A stretch of DNA of 64,000 nucleotides from Acorus gramineus (taxonomy: Eukaryota; Streptophyta; Magnoliopsida; Acorales; Acoraceae). Numbering within the stretch: the first letter of the stretch is position 1; every line of letters begins with the position of its first letter. The position numbers were made by a program, and so were the translations under genes. The stretch covers positions 11,956,217 through 12,020,216 of the forward strand of contig CM060856.1 in the NCBI GenBank assembly GCA_030737835.1, read 5' to 3'. Shown here piece after piece: positions 52,001 through 63,510 of the stretch. The notes beneath the pieces are model-generated. The model was not told the origin of the DNA. It saw only the letters and a program-made list of their open reading frames with translations, and did not search any database.

Positions 52001-53327
52001 GCATTTAATAATTCATCACTATGAACTGTTGAATGAGTATTATAATCTCTAACACATTGAAAGGAAGAACAGAGGGTACACAAATCTACTAGCATTTACA
52101 TAAAAAAAATAATGTAAGGCCTTATAAACGTCTGATAAATCCATGATTTAAATATGTCTGCAAGCATATCTACAACATATCTACATACGTATATACACGT
52201 ATAACATTTATAAATATATCATTCACCCCCACGTGGAATTTACTTTAAATGTTGGTTCTGAACTGTGTGATGTGACCATAAAAAATGTTAAGGAAAGCAG
52301 GTGACATTAGTTACCAAAACAATTATCTCCATCATCAGCTTGGCATGTAATGCTAAGCAATTGTAAAAAACCTAAACTGACACTTCCAAGTTCCAACTCA
52401 ATCTCACAGTTAGTCTACTATATTTGATGAATGGGTGCAACTTTATATCAAATCACAGGCAGTGGGTGTGGATGCTTCTTCTGTTTTTGCATATAAAAAA
52501 AATCCATGCATTCCATATAGAGAACATTCACAATAATTGCAAGACATCAATTTAAAGTATATGAACATGCAGCATAGTGGAAAAATCAGCTCATACAATA
52601 TTGCCACAAAAGCACATGAAGCAAGCAAGTTTAATATCAGATGCTAGTTAAAGAAAAGCTCCTCTTTTTCATTACTCATAAAGACAAAGCATAAAAAATC
52701 TTGTGATTAGACAACCAAAACCCAATGAAAAGATCATCAGAATACATGCCCCCATCTGGGGTTCTCGTTTATTCATTAAATCTAACAAAAAATCAAATTA
52801 TGAGAACAGATTGAAAACATGAAAAATCAAAAACCCTAACAAAAGATCACCTGCACAATCGGGAACGATAGAACCCACCGCCCCATATAAACATAATAAA
52901 CCCCAAAGATAACCCCAAAAACAAACCCCCTCAACCCGAACCCCACCAATCTCAACCCATCGATAGTCCTCCCGAAGACCGCCACCCCCGACAGAAACCC
53001 GGAAACACCAAAACCCACCACCGCCAAGACGAACCCCACAGTCCGCCTCGACCTGATCCGATCGCCTCCTCCGGCACCGATGAGAGCCCTGAAGAGGCCG
53101 AGGGCGAGGTCGGAGGGGGAGGAGGAGGGAAGTGGGCGGGGTGAGGAGATGGTGGAGATGGAGAAGGAGAAGAGGAGGAGGGAGAGGTGGAAGGCGAGGA
53201 AGGAGAGCAGGAGCGAGAAGAGGGAGTCGGGGGTGGAGATGCGGAGGAGGAGGTAGACGGAGGTGGCGGAGATCGATTGCCATATCAGAAACCCCAGCCA
53301 CCGATTTTTCACGGTTTCGCTGTTCAT
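49030..53327 (-). CDS. NDC1: Nucleoporin NDC1, 4 exons, 519 aa
   Basis: NDC1 is a multipass transmembrane nucleoporin that anchors the nuclear pore complex in the envelope. Exons: 53327-52851, 51356-51132, 50978-50595, 49503-49030; all introns are phase 0 with GT-AG. Exon 1 encodes several hydrophobic segments (FLIWQSISATSVYLLLRI, LLLSFLAFHLSLLLFSFSI, GFVLAVVGFGVSGFLSGVAV, GFVFGVIFGVYYVYMG). Exon 2 has KQALRLCIPAYVLSTLVLVF and FGTYVVSFCWELNHHLYQ. The cytosolic C-terminal half holds LCTWCARTVAALT, EDRFGVAQISGCNASVISTL, GPASIRWATANTGRKDW, RAYVMADVLRTSIYEIV and the ending QKLRLFLDFRAT. These match plant NDC1 family members, and length is as usual. A GC-rich 5' exon with heavy CTC/TCC codon use contrasts with the other exons. 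The 1.5-kb first intron shows diverged internal repeats (51540-51720 against 51930-52100). Confidence 0.93.
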
Positions 53328-53672
53328 CTTTTTAATTTGTTTTTAGGGTTTTGTGAGGGGGTCTGCGTTTTTGGGGGGGTGTTTTTTTTTTTTTTTTGGC
53401 GGACGCGACGCGGGCGGGAATATTTTACGTGTTGTTTTCTCCGGCGAGGAGTTTTTGGAGACCTTATTAAAGACCGTTTGATAACACTTAAATAAGATAA
53501 TTATATTTTTAATTAAGATAAAAATTAAAAAAATATTATTAAACTCATTCTAAAAAAAAAATAGATTTAATTAAAATGTTATTCATAATTTTTAATAAAA
53601 AATGTTATTTTTTAAAAAACTTAAAAAATATTTTTTTAGAGATTAAATCTATTTAAATCATTTTTTCTTTAA

Positions 53673-54963
53673 GGGTTAAAGGCATCTAAGTCCCTACAAA
53701 TATGAAAAAACCCATATAAATCTCTATTAAAATTGGAACAGATGTACGAGTCCCTGAAAACTTAGAAAACCCAATTATCATCCCTGAGTTAAATTTCTAT
53801 CCAAAATTAACAGAATATTCCCGAAATATTTCATCACATATAATTGTGTAGACATTGAAGTCCTTATAAACAATCATAAAGATAAATTATTCCCTGCAGA
53901 AGATAAAATTGCCCCTAAAAGACTTTTACATTAAATTGTATACACATTCTAAATAATCATATAGATAAATTAGCCCTTGTAAAAGATAAAATTGTCCTTG
54001 AAAGATTTTTACATTTAATTGGATAGACCTTATAAACAATCGTAAAGACAAATTGGTTTCTGTAAAAGACAAAAATACCCCTAAAAGATTTTTACATTTA
54101 ATTATATAGACATTGCAGTTCTTATAAACAATCATAAAAACAAATAATATAATTTATTTGTTTTATCTTCTATCTTATTGCTCACACTTCATCTGAAGAT
54201 CTCAATTTGGATGTAAAAAAAATATTTTAACTGGTAGAATGTATTCTTTTTACCTTTTTGTTTGTAGGAAAGTAAAAAAAGCGACGTGAGTTTATTAAAA
54301 TTCTCTTTGCCAGGAATATAAATAAACAATTTTTTTGGAAAATCATGTATAGGTATTTCAAAGCAAGCAAACACCTTAAAGAACATAGCATTATTCATTC
54401 CTTGTTCAGGTAGAGTGTGAGCAGTAGGATAAAAAATGAAAAAATAAATAATTTTTTTTTATTATTTGTCTTTATGATTGTTTATAAGTAAATAAGGACT
54501 GCAATGTCTACACAATTAAATGTAAAAATTCTTCAGGGGCATTTTTATCTTTTACAGGGACCAATTTGTCTTTACGATTATTTATAAGGGCTATAATGTC
54601 TATACAATTAAATGTAAAAATCTTTCAGGGACAATTTTTTCTTTTGCAAGAACTAATTTGTCTTTATGATTGTTTATAGGGACTGTAATGTGTACACGAT
54701 TTAATGTAAAAGTCTTTCAGGGGTAATTTTATCTTTTGCAGAGATTAATTTGTCTTTATGACTATTTATTAAGACTTCAATGTCTTCACAATTATATGTG
54801 ATGGAATATTTTGGGAATATTCTATTATGTTTGGATGGAAATTTAACTCAGGGATGATAATTGGATTTTTTTGAGTTTCCAATAACTCGTACGTCTGTTC
54901 CAATTTTAGTAGGGACTTATATGGATTTTTCCATGTTTGTAGGGACTTAGATGTCTTTAACCC
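53673..54963. mobile_element. 1.29-kb fold-back element with internal tandem repeats
   Basis: The left end GGGTTAAAGGCATCTAAGTCC and the right end, reverse-complemented, GGGTTAAAGACATCTAAGTCC are near-perfect inverted termini. Pairing continues inwards for about 470 bp per arm. Each arm itself contains about three or four diverged tandem units of about 80 bp ('tttacatttaatt..tagacattg', 'cttataaacaatcataaaga'). A loop of about 300 bp lies near 54150-54455. No coding frame. Target duplication not assignable. Confidence 0.8.
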
Positions 54964-54996
54964 ATAAATTTTATTTTTTAAATAAGAAAAATAATT

Positions 54997-55009
54997 GGGG
55001 GGGGGGGGG
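54997..55009. repeat. Poly(G) tract, 13 nt
   Basis: Uninterrupted G13 just outside the right end of the fold-back element. Confidence 0.93.
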
Positions 55010-56538
55010 TGTTATTTTTTTATGTGGCTCATTATTCCGCAAAGATTTCATGTGAAGTAGAAAAACACCATTTTAAAGGTAAAGATTCCATATTTTGAAA
55101 ATTTTTACAAATAAAATTTTCAAATTTAAAGATAATCAATCCAACAATCTGACATGGTTGATTAACATTGCTACAACCATATGATTTAAAGCTAGCCTAA
55201 ATGGTTGAGCCAGACTACCAGAGTCCAGTTTGAAAGGATAATGATAGCGACAGCATCACATGCAACCTCACAAAACATGTTTTTTTTCTTATGAAATATC
55301 TTCTAATTAATCATACATACCCACTTAAACAACAAAAAATTACACGTTTAATCTAACAAAACATACACTATTCTTATAAAAAGAACACTAGTATGTGTAC
55401 AAACTGCCTGCTCCAGCTCACTATATCAGTTCACATTGATTTTCGAGGTTAAGATTAACTCGCCATATGAAATATCTGAACATATTCCAACAAATAGGCC
55501 TCGACATCACTTTTCACGATAACAATATCTGTCTTTTTTCTTAAAAGAAAGAAAAGAAAAAGAGTTAGAATGAATTAGCACGGTAAAGATTAGGAAAGAT
55601 TGATCTTTATAAACAAGTGGAAGCATGGCTCGAGTGCACAGCCGGGGGCAATGGTTGGGAGGCTAGAAACAATCAATTTTATAACTACTCAAGGATTTTT
55701 TTACTCAGGGATTGATTTGGATTTATTTGAGAGTTTCTAACGCGTTCGTTCGATCTCACTAAAATATAAAGAATTGTATGGATATCAGTTTATATGAATT
55801 TCCCCCCCATTTCTCTTCGTCTTTCCATATATTTTCATCATGATATAATGGTGATATTTGGGAAAAATAAAATCTGGAATACTCACTAGCTCCTCTGATT
55901 TGAACTCCATCCAGGCCTCTAATGGTGGCTTTCCTTGGACTGTTTCCATCTGGAATCCAGTGTAGCCTCCCAATCACAGACTCTTACAAGATGGGAGATC
56001 CTGCTTTTGAATATGTAATTGTTAGCTCCCAATCACAGACTCTTACAAGATGGGAGATCCTGCTTTTGAATATGTAATTGTTAGGCACATCACTATTTTT
56101 GAATAGACAAATGTTAGGACACACAAACTCTCATAGAAAATGTTAAAAATTTCTGATGGCATATGTTATGCTTAGGATATGTGTTTGGAGGTTGGTTAGT
56201 ATTGGCCAGTGTTTTATAATACTAGGAATCACTTCTACTGCTGCTTTGAACTTCTATGAATAAAAATTTAGACCATTAACCACAACCCACATTTCACTAA
56301 TACAAATAACACAAGAAGTTTCGTTGAACTGAGAAATCCATCTGGAAAAAAAAAACCCATGGAATTCAAATTATATTTAAATTAAAAAATTATAAACCAA
56401 AAAGAAGTGGGGCTACGGAGACTTGTATGTTCACCTAAGATTGATTCTCTGTTAGCTTTATTTCAATCTATGAGTCCATAACCTGTTTGATCAATTAATC
56501 TGAAAGGCAGGTATCCCAACCCAAGAGGAGGCGAGATC
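55010..56538. other. Intergenic region, downstream of the flotillin-like locus
   Basis: No gene supported. The open frame at 55759-55977 (minus) has no recognisable family. A 59-bp tandem duplication lies within it. Confidence 0.5.
55967..56084. repeat. 59-bp perfect tandem duplication
   Basis: 'ctcccaatcacagactctta...gtaattgttag' occurs at 55967-56025 and again at 56026-56084 with no difference seen. Confidence 0.92.
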
Positions 56539-57759
56539 CTAGAATAAGTGATCGTTGTTCCACATGCACTCCCTCTGGACCTCCGCGATCTCCTCCCACC
56601 CATCTAGGGCAAAATGAATGGCATCTGATCGCTTCGTTAAAGCCTCCGCCATCGCATCTGATCGCTTCGCTAAAGCCTCCGCCATCGCATCTGATCGCTT
56701 CGTTAAAGCCTCCGCCATCGCATCTGATCGCTTCATTATAGAGTCCGCCATCGCACCTGATCGCTTCATTATAGCCTCCACCGTCGCATCTGATAGCCCC
56801 ATTATAGAGTCCGCCACATTTGCTTGCTCGTACGATTCAGTCTTTGCCACCTTCTCCTTCTGGTGGAGCTGCGAGTTTGCCTCTTGAACCTGTTTAAACA
56901 GAACACCACGAATGAATTCCAGATTTTCTTAATGACAAATTAACAAATTGTATCATTTGAGTTCGTAATCAACTGTGGCCTTGCTTAGGAGCTCAGCTTT
57001 AGATTTAGCAGTATCCACCATTGCGTTTTGATGTTCTACCTCCTGGATTGTTTCTGCCTTTGCAACCTCGACCTCAGCCGTCTTTTCCATCTCCGTTGCA
57101 AGGTCCGCATTGGCATCAACTATCTCTGTCTCCCTTTTGTTCTCAGATATCTTTGCATCTGAACACACATACAGCTCTTCCTTCAACCCAATCTCACTTT
57201 TCTTCTTCGCCTCCATCACGTCAATCGTCTCCTGGTTCACCTCCTCCATCTGGGTCTTCTGTCCCAAGTAGGAGAAGTACTTGTGTCCAGGCATGTTGAT
57301 CAGCTGATTCACATACGCGTTGTATATCAACAGCCCGAACTTCTTAAGCTCTTGCTGGACCTTGTCTAACACCTGCGGTTTGAACTCATTGGTGCCTTTG
57401 AAGATCTGCTCCATGATCATGGATGCGGCTAGAACGCGTGTTTCTCCCTCGATCACGCCTTTCACAAGCTCACGAATGTGATTGGAGGGTTTGTCATGGG
57501 GGGACATGAGCTTGGCGTACTTAATGAGGCTCTTCTTGTGGTTGTGAGGGCCTATGGTGAAGATGACAGGGAGGATGAAGGGGAGCTTCTCGGCACTCAT
57601 GGCCTGGACCTCGAATGTGTGGATCACAGGGGTCAGGTCGAGGACTGTGTAGCTTTGCCCGAAAAAGATCCAGGCCTTCTTTGTTATCTGAATCTCTTCA
57701 ATTCCCCAGCCAGTCACGGCTAGGTACTCTGATGGCTTTGCAACACGATATACTGCCAT
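56539..57759 (-). pseudogene. Flotillin-like gene, truncated, with repeat-bearing second exon
   Basis: Flotillins are SPFH/band-7 proteins that scaffold plasma-membrane microdomains; plant forms are about 470-490 aa. The first exon (57759-56953) encodes 268 aa: [90 protein letters not shown] and [18 protein letters not shown]. It then stops at TGA where other plant flotillins splice into VQEANW. The expected donor (AAG|gt) is AAA|tg here. A good acceptor remains and opens onto VQEANSQL (56889-56539, 117 codons, right phase), but this exon then runs into six 11-residue repeats instead of the coiled coil. A segment of roughly 40-50 residues is also missing from the middle. A truncated protein or a pseudogene is likely. 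Confidence 0.8.
56621..56818 (-). repeat. 33-bp minisatellite, six units, in frame with the flotillin-like exon 2
   Basis: Unit starts at 56621, 56654, 56687, 56720, 56753 and 56786. On the minus strand each unit encodes 11 residues of the type KRSDAMAEALT, the middle units nearly identical and the first-translated one diverged (LSDATVEAIM). The repeat keeps the reading frame and a potential amphipathic helix. Confidence 0.92.
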
Positions 57760-59503
57760 GTTTGATTCTTGATGCTCCTAAACAATTTCCAAACAAAAGC
57801 ACTTACACAAAGAAGAAAATATTGTACATCTATGAATGAAATAGGATGGAGAGACGTACCAAAAAACATTTTATTCAAGAATAAAAAATTTGTTAGCTCA
57901 CTTTAGTAAATATGAAATCAGATTATTCAACAAAACCAAAGTTATACCTCCACAGCAGAAGTTGTCAATTATAAAATCAGATACTAGCCAAAGAATGAAA
58001 TATGAAGATGTTGCTTTTTTTGTGATAAGGTGGGTATATCTATTCCAAATCAAAGGATTTTAACAGAGTCCAAAATGGGGGAGATTAAAGAGTAAAACAA
58101 AGTATGGAAAACCAAAAGAAAGAAAAGCAAAACAGCTCCCTACAAACAATAAACTAGGTAAACAAGAAATCTACCCAGGTCAAGAAAACAACATATGAAG
58201 AGGTTGCTTAAGTCCATATGGCACATCCATTCGAATTTAATAATCTAACCAATTCATACTCCATCAATATTTATTACAACTAAATAAATAGCTAATCAAA
58301 TAATCAAATAAAAAAATAACTTGGACCAATAAATAATAACTAAGAGTGTTATACATTCAATCTATTTTACAACCCCATCTACAATAAAAAAAGGTCCCTC
58401 CTATACATTTTGTTATTGGAGTGTATATTGTGGTAGTGCATATATATAAACTTCACTGACATAATGTATGAAAATTTAGATCTTTTATACTTTAAAAATA
58501 ATAATAATAATGTTGGTTTATCTAAGTATATACTTTATTTTTTCTAATAGTTTATACTTCAATGGGCAAGTGAACATTTAAAAAAAAAGGTGAAGGCTGC
58601 GTACAGGGTCGATGTTATACTCAATCTTTTCACAATTCCAAATATAGTCCTATAAATATAGTCTTATATATATCTCAGTAGCCATTTTCATTCACTGTAA
58701 TAAGACAATTTTTCATATTTCTTTTATAAATAATACAATTTATTATTTCGATAGAGTTTATATTTTTTTTAAAAAGGACGGCTTATGTTTAGAACTGAAA
58801 ATGTGACTTGAATGCAACATTTTCTTTTCCATTAGAAAATGTGTTTTTTTTTTAAAAAAAATATTGAGATATAAGAGCATATTTTTCTTTGCTTTGAAAA
58901 ATAATTTTTTTGGTGTCATACAATATGATAAAATCATATATATTATTATAGCGCAACATGAGACTGCAGGCTAGGACGTAAAACGGATTAAGCGTAGCAA
59001 AATTTTTAATAGAGCGCTGATACACTCAGTCCATTTTACAGCTTGTTTTGCAGTTCCATACACTATGATATTGTACTATATACTGCGTTATCATAGTATA
59101 TGATGTTTTATAATAGCGTATGACGTAAATTTTTTTGTCATTTTTTTAACATGAAAAAAATACATAGATGTATCTCAGTATATAATTCATTTCATATAAC
59201 AACACGAACTTCAATGGAAAAATGTATAATTTTTTTTAAAAAGAAAATCAGTGTGGAGTGCAACGGGGCAGCTGGACATATCATTTTCCTTTCCAATAAC
59301 TATTTTTTTTAATAGGAAACTTAGACTATGTAACTTTCAAAAGATGTTATAAGTCTGAAACTTGCCTCAAAGCAAGTAGAGGAGGGAGGAGGATAGAGAG
59401 TTGAAAGGGAAAACAAGAGCACACCAGCGGTATGCGTCTTATGCTCGAATAACTATTGTTGCATGAATACTTGTTGGCCTATTGGATCAGCGCACTGGCC
59501 CAG
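57760..59503. other. Upstream region of the flotillin-like locus
   Basis: AT-rich; no gene supported. Two diverged passages that both include 'agcgtagcaaaatttttaat'/'catatgatataa'-type words and 'gtatatgatgtttt' suggest old transposon debris, but I could not define ends. Confidence 0.4.
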
Positions 59504-59983
59504 CATGGCGGGCATGCATTCCCCAAACCGCATACCATCTTATTCCCTATCACCATCTGCACCCCCCCCCCCCTCTCTCTCTCAAAAGAACCACCACCGA
59601 TCCATTCCTTCTATGTGACACAAATGACGAACCCCTCACAAAATCCCTAGATCTAAAACATTTTTTGTTTCAGGAAAAAGACGTAGAGGTTACCTGGTTT
59701 GGTACGACAAACTTTCTTTCTTAAATCAAAGACGTTTTCAACCACCCCGACGATCGACCACCACTCACCGGTGCCCGGGCTTCAAGGATTAATTTGGTTG
59801 AAATCACTGCCTCCAATTGTGTGAAAAGGGGGATGGGAAACCCTAACAGTTATTTTATAGGGTTCTCGAACACGTTTACTGGTTCTTAGGCACAAAATTT
59901 TAACTAGTAAATGCAAATCAAGCTTACATTCTCAAACTATCCCTTCACAATAAATTTTAAGGGTTAAAAGACATCAAAGTCCA
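59504..59983. repeat. 480-bp tandem module, copy 1
   Basis: Begins CATGGCGGGCATGCATTCC and contains a C12(CT)n tract at 59562. On the minus strand it holds a TATA-like CCTATAAAATAAC (near 59849-59861), then about 150 bp later an exon-like end CCAG|GTAACC (near 59690). It ends with GGGTTAAAAGACATCAAAGTCC, which resembles the terminus of the fold-back element at 53673. Confidence 0.9.
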
Positions 59984-60465
59984 CATGGCGGGCATGCATT
60001 CCCCAAACCGCATACCATCTTATTCCCTATCACCATCTGCACCCCCCCCCCCTCTCTCTCTCTCTCAAAAGAACCACCACCGACCCATTCCTTCTATGTG
60101 ACACAAATGACAAACCCCTCACAAAATCCCTAGATCTAAAACATATTTTGTTTCAGGAAAAAGACGTAGAGGTTACCTGGTTTGGTACGACAAACTTTCT
60201 TTCTTAAATCAAAGACGTTTTCAACCACCCCGACGATCGATGACCACTCACCGGTGCCCGGGCTTCAAGGATTAATTTGGTTGAAATCACTCCTCCAATT
60301 GTGTGAAAAGGGGGATGGGAAACCCTAACAGTTATTTTATAGGGTTCCTTAACGTGTTTACGGGTTCTTAGGCACAAAATTTTAACTGGTAAATGCAAAT
60401 CAAGCTTACATTCTCAAACTATCCCTTCACAATAAATTTTAAGGGTTAAAAGACATCAAAGTCCA
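59984..60465. repeat. 480-bp tandem module, copy 2
   Basis: About 97-98% like copy 1 by eye. It differs in the C/CT tract length (C11 then longer CT), 'cgatcgatgacc' instead of 'cgatcgaccacc', and 'ccttaacgtg' instead of 'ctcgaacacg'. Confidence 0.9.
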
Positions 60466-60944
60466 CATGGCGGGCATGCATTCCCCAAACCGCATACCAT
60501 CTTATTCCCTATCACCATCTGCACCCCCCCCCCTCCTCTCTCTCTCTCAAAAGAACCACCACCGATCCATTCCTTCTATGTGACACAAATGACGAACCCC
60601 TCACAAAATCCCTAGATCTAAAACATATTTTGTTTCAGGAAAAAGACGTAGAGGTTACCTGGTTTGGTACGACAAACTTTCTTTCTTAAATCAAAGACGT
60701 TTTCAACCACCCCGACGATCGACCACCACTCACCGGTGCCCGGGCTTCAAGGATTAATTTGGTTGAAATCACTGCCTCCAATTGTGTGAAAAGGGGGATG
60801 GGAAACCCTAACAGTTATTTTATAGGGTTCCTTAACGTGTTTACGGGTTCTTAGGCACAAAATTTTAACTGGTAAATGCAAATCAAGCTTACATTCTCAA
60901 ACTATCCCTTCACAATAAATTTTAAGGGTTAAAAGACATCAAAG
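60466..60944. repeat. 480-bp tandem module, copy 3
   Basis: Shares 'ccttaacgtg' with copy 2 and 'gaccaccactcacc' with copy 1, so the copies have exchanged sequence or copy 2 changed privately. Ends GACATCAAAG at the junction with the decayed fourth copy. Confidence 0.9.
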
Positions 60945-61140
60945 CCCTCCCAGACATAGATAATCCTCTATTAATGAGGGAGGTTACCTAGTTTGGTCTG
61001 ACAAATTTGGCAATCAAAGACGTTCTTCGGCAACCGCGACGATTGCCGACCACTCACCGGTGTCTGGGCTTCACGGGGGATGAGTTTGGTTGGGATCGCC
61101 TCGAATCGTGTGAACAAAAAGGGATTAAGAAACGGAATCT
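60945..61140. repeat. Diverged partial fourth module
   Basis: Retains 'gaggttacctagtttggt', 'caatcaaagacgtt', 'gaccactcaccggtg' and 'gggcttca' in the same order as copies 1-3 but with many substitutions and without the C/CT tract. It is probably the older founder of the array or an early copy. Confidence 0.75.
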
Positions 61141-62634
61141 TTTCTATTTAAGGTTTACCTTACACAAAGGGCCTTGCTACCTTTATTTCTTTAAACTTTG
61201 GTCCCTAACTTTATATTTTCTTCACACTTTAGCCCCTTATTTCGAATTGGTTTCAACCCAAATGGGTGATTGTACCCTCGCATAGCCATAATGAATTTAA
61301 TAAATTAAATTTAACATGTTAATGTTCTTAACATATTCTTAACGTATTACTTACATTTTGTTTTTGAATCTTCAATTAGACCAACGTTTTATTTGAATTA
61401 ATTGATAGTAAAATTCAATGTCAAATATATGTTTTTCAACAACACCCACGCACATATAAGATGTTCACAAGAGTATACAGGCATATATGAGTTTTTAAGG
61501 TTTTTTTTTTTTTCTCTAATCATCATCAAGATATAAATTTATATACTCTTTATTAACAATATCTCAATGTAGATCAATATTTTGGACTTCATACCCAACA
61601 ATAAAAAAGTAATGAATTTTGGGTGACGGGTTAAATGTCTCTTCTACTAGGAGCGTTGTCGTCCATATGTATCTTTATTTTAGTTGGTTTTGTTTCCTCT
61701 TAATCTCCTATTATCTCTTTCAGAGTTTGTAATCCAATATTAAGTAATTGAATCAGGTAGCAAATATTTACATTTTCTTCAAAAAAAAAAAAAAAAATCT
61801 TTTTGAAGATCCAAAAATATATATAAGAACCCATAAAAAAATCTCAGTTAGACATAAGAACTATGGATCTTTTGTTTTGCTAAGTATAATTTTAGCCCAT
61901 GTTTCATGATGTTTGGTTAGATAGAATAAATCTGAACTATTGAAACTATTAGAGAGAGAGAGAATCTACTTTTTGAAAACTAATATATAGAAAAAAAAAT
62001 AAAGCATAACAAAAATAATAATAATCAAAAGGTGAATGATAAGTCTATTCCATCTTATTTTATTCCATAACCCAACATGCACAAAGTATTAATCGATTTG
62101 GATATGTATGAATGAACGTCTTTTTTCCACTTGTATAGATTTAAAAAATTTGAAAATAATTACAAATCACTGTAAATCCTTCAATTTTTATTTCTTTTGG
62201 CGATCATTGAAGAGAATTAAAAAAAACCATATAATAATAATAAAAAAACCAATAGAGGCAACCTCATACAAGAAAAATGAAAAAAAAAGTCACATCACAG
62301 TTTAATCCAACATTCTAACATACACACACATAAATGTATGTAATTTCATTAAACCCTCACCTTAAAATTGGGAAGAAATATATGAGAGGCGAAGAACTCC
62401 AAAGAGACAAAAATAAGGGTCAACAAGTGATTGGGATTTTAGGTTTTTGTTTTCATTTTATATAGTGTGTATTTATATCGCATAGTACTAATATATCTAA
62501 AGTCATTTAAAATTTTTAAAAAAGAATTTCAATAATGATGGATCAAAATTGTACCTTAATGAAGACTGGAATGGTTGATCCGCGTTTTCTTTTTTCTTTT
62601 TCAGTGAATGATAAATAATGGGGGTCATCCTATA
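61141..62634. other. AT-rich intergenic region
   Basis: No gene supported. Contains the first arm (61411-61547) of a direct repeat whose second arm is at the window's right edge. Confidence 0.5.
61411..61547. repeat. Direct repeat, copy 1
   Basis: 'aaattcaatgtcaaatatatg' through 'atataaatttatatact'. The second copy is at 63873-64000 and continues beyond the window. The two are about 2.46 kb apart and about 90% alike. Confidence 0.85.
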
Positions 62635-62643
62635 TATATAATA

Positions 62644-62919
62644 GGGGTTTTTAATTTTAGGTTTCCCACAAACCATCATATTTAGTGATCGATCCATCCC
62701 TTCTTCGTATTTAGGTTTTAGTCCACCGATTTAAAGGATAATTCATGGATAAGTCCCTCACAGGGACTAAAAAGTAAATTAAATAATTTATGGATAGGCC
62801 CCTCTCAGGGACTAAAAAGGAAGTATCATCTAAATCCGGGGATTAAAACCTAAATACGAAGAAGGGAGGGATCGATCACTAAATATTATGGTTTGTGGGG
62901 ACTTAAAACTAAAAATCCC
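62644..62919. mobile_element. Mutator-like MITE with 9-bp target duplication
   Basis: Terminal inverted repeats of about 90 bp: left GGGGTTTTTAATTTTAGG, right (reverse complement) GGGATTTTTAGTTTTAAG, continuing through 'atttagtgatcgatcc' to 'cgtatttaggtttta'. The exact 9-bp sequence TATATAATA is at 62635-62643 and 62920-62928, the usual target duplication length of Mutator-like elements. 276 bp, non-coding. Confidence 0.88.
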
Positions 62920-62928
62920 TATATAATA

Positions 62929-63479
62929 TCATCACCGATTTGTTAGATCTTTATTAGATATTATTTGTTAAATCTTTTTTACTAGATAACATCTAGGTTA
63001 CTTTTAGTTAAGGGAAAATGACGAAAAAAATCTCTTAAAAATGAGACATGCGAGAAAATTATACCTAAAAAAAGTTTTACTTCACAATTTTAGAATATAA
63101 AAGACTAACTTACTCTTATATAATTAGATCATTAACATATTACATACCTTTTAATTTCACCCTCTTAATTTTGTTATTGTATTTCACATATTCTTATGTA
63201 GAATTTTTTTGAATTAATTGATTGTAAAATGGGTGGCTCTATTTGAGTCTCTCAGATTTATAAGTAAGCCCCTCTTATTAATAAGCCTCTCAACATTTTT
63301 ATAACTTAATATAAAAACCCCTCATATATTAACTCCATATTTAAACAATAAATAGGCCCCTCTCACATCAAACCCTATTTTTTACCCTTTGACTACTCTC
63401 CCAAAAACTCGATCTCTCTCACTAATTCGACTTCTCTATATACAAAAATGGATTTTTTTATTAATATTTAGCTAATCAA

Positions 63480-63510
<31 letters not shown>

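Noticed and set aside
56621..56818. Regular 33-bp repeats resembling a CRISPR array
   Set aside because: There are no spacers: units are directly adjacent, in coding frame, in a plant nuclear gene.
60204..60398. Minus-strand 64-codon frame within the 480-bp module
   Set aside because: It is not preserved in the decayed fourth module, and the region looks like a leader/promoter rather than coding sequence.
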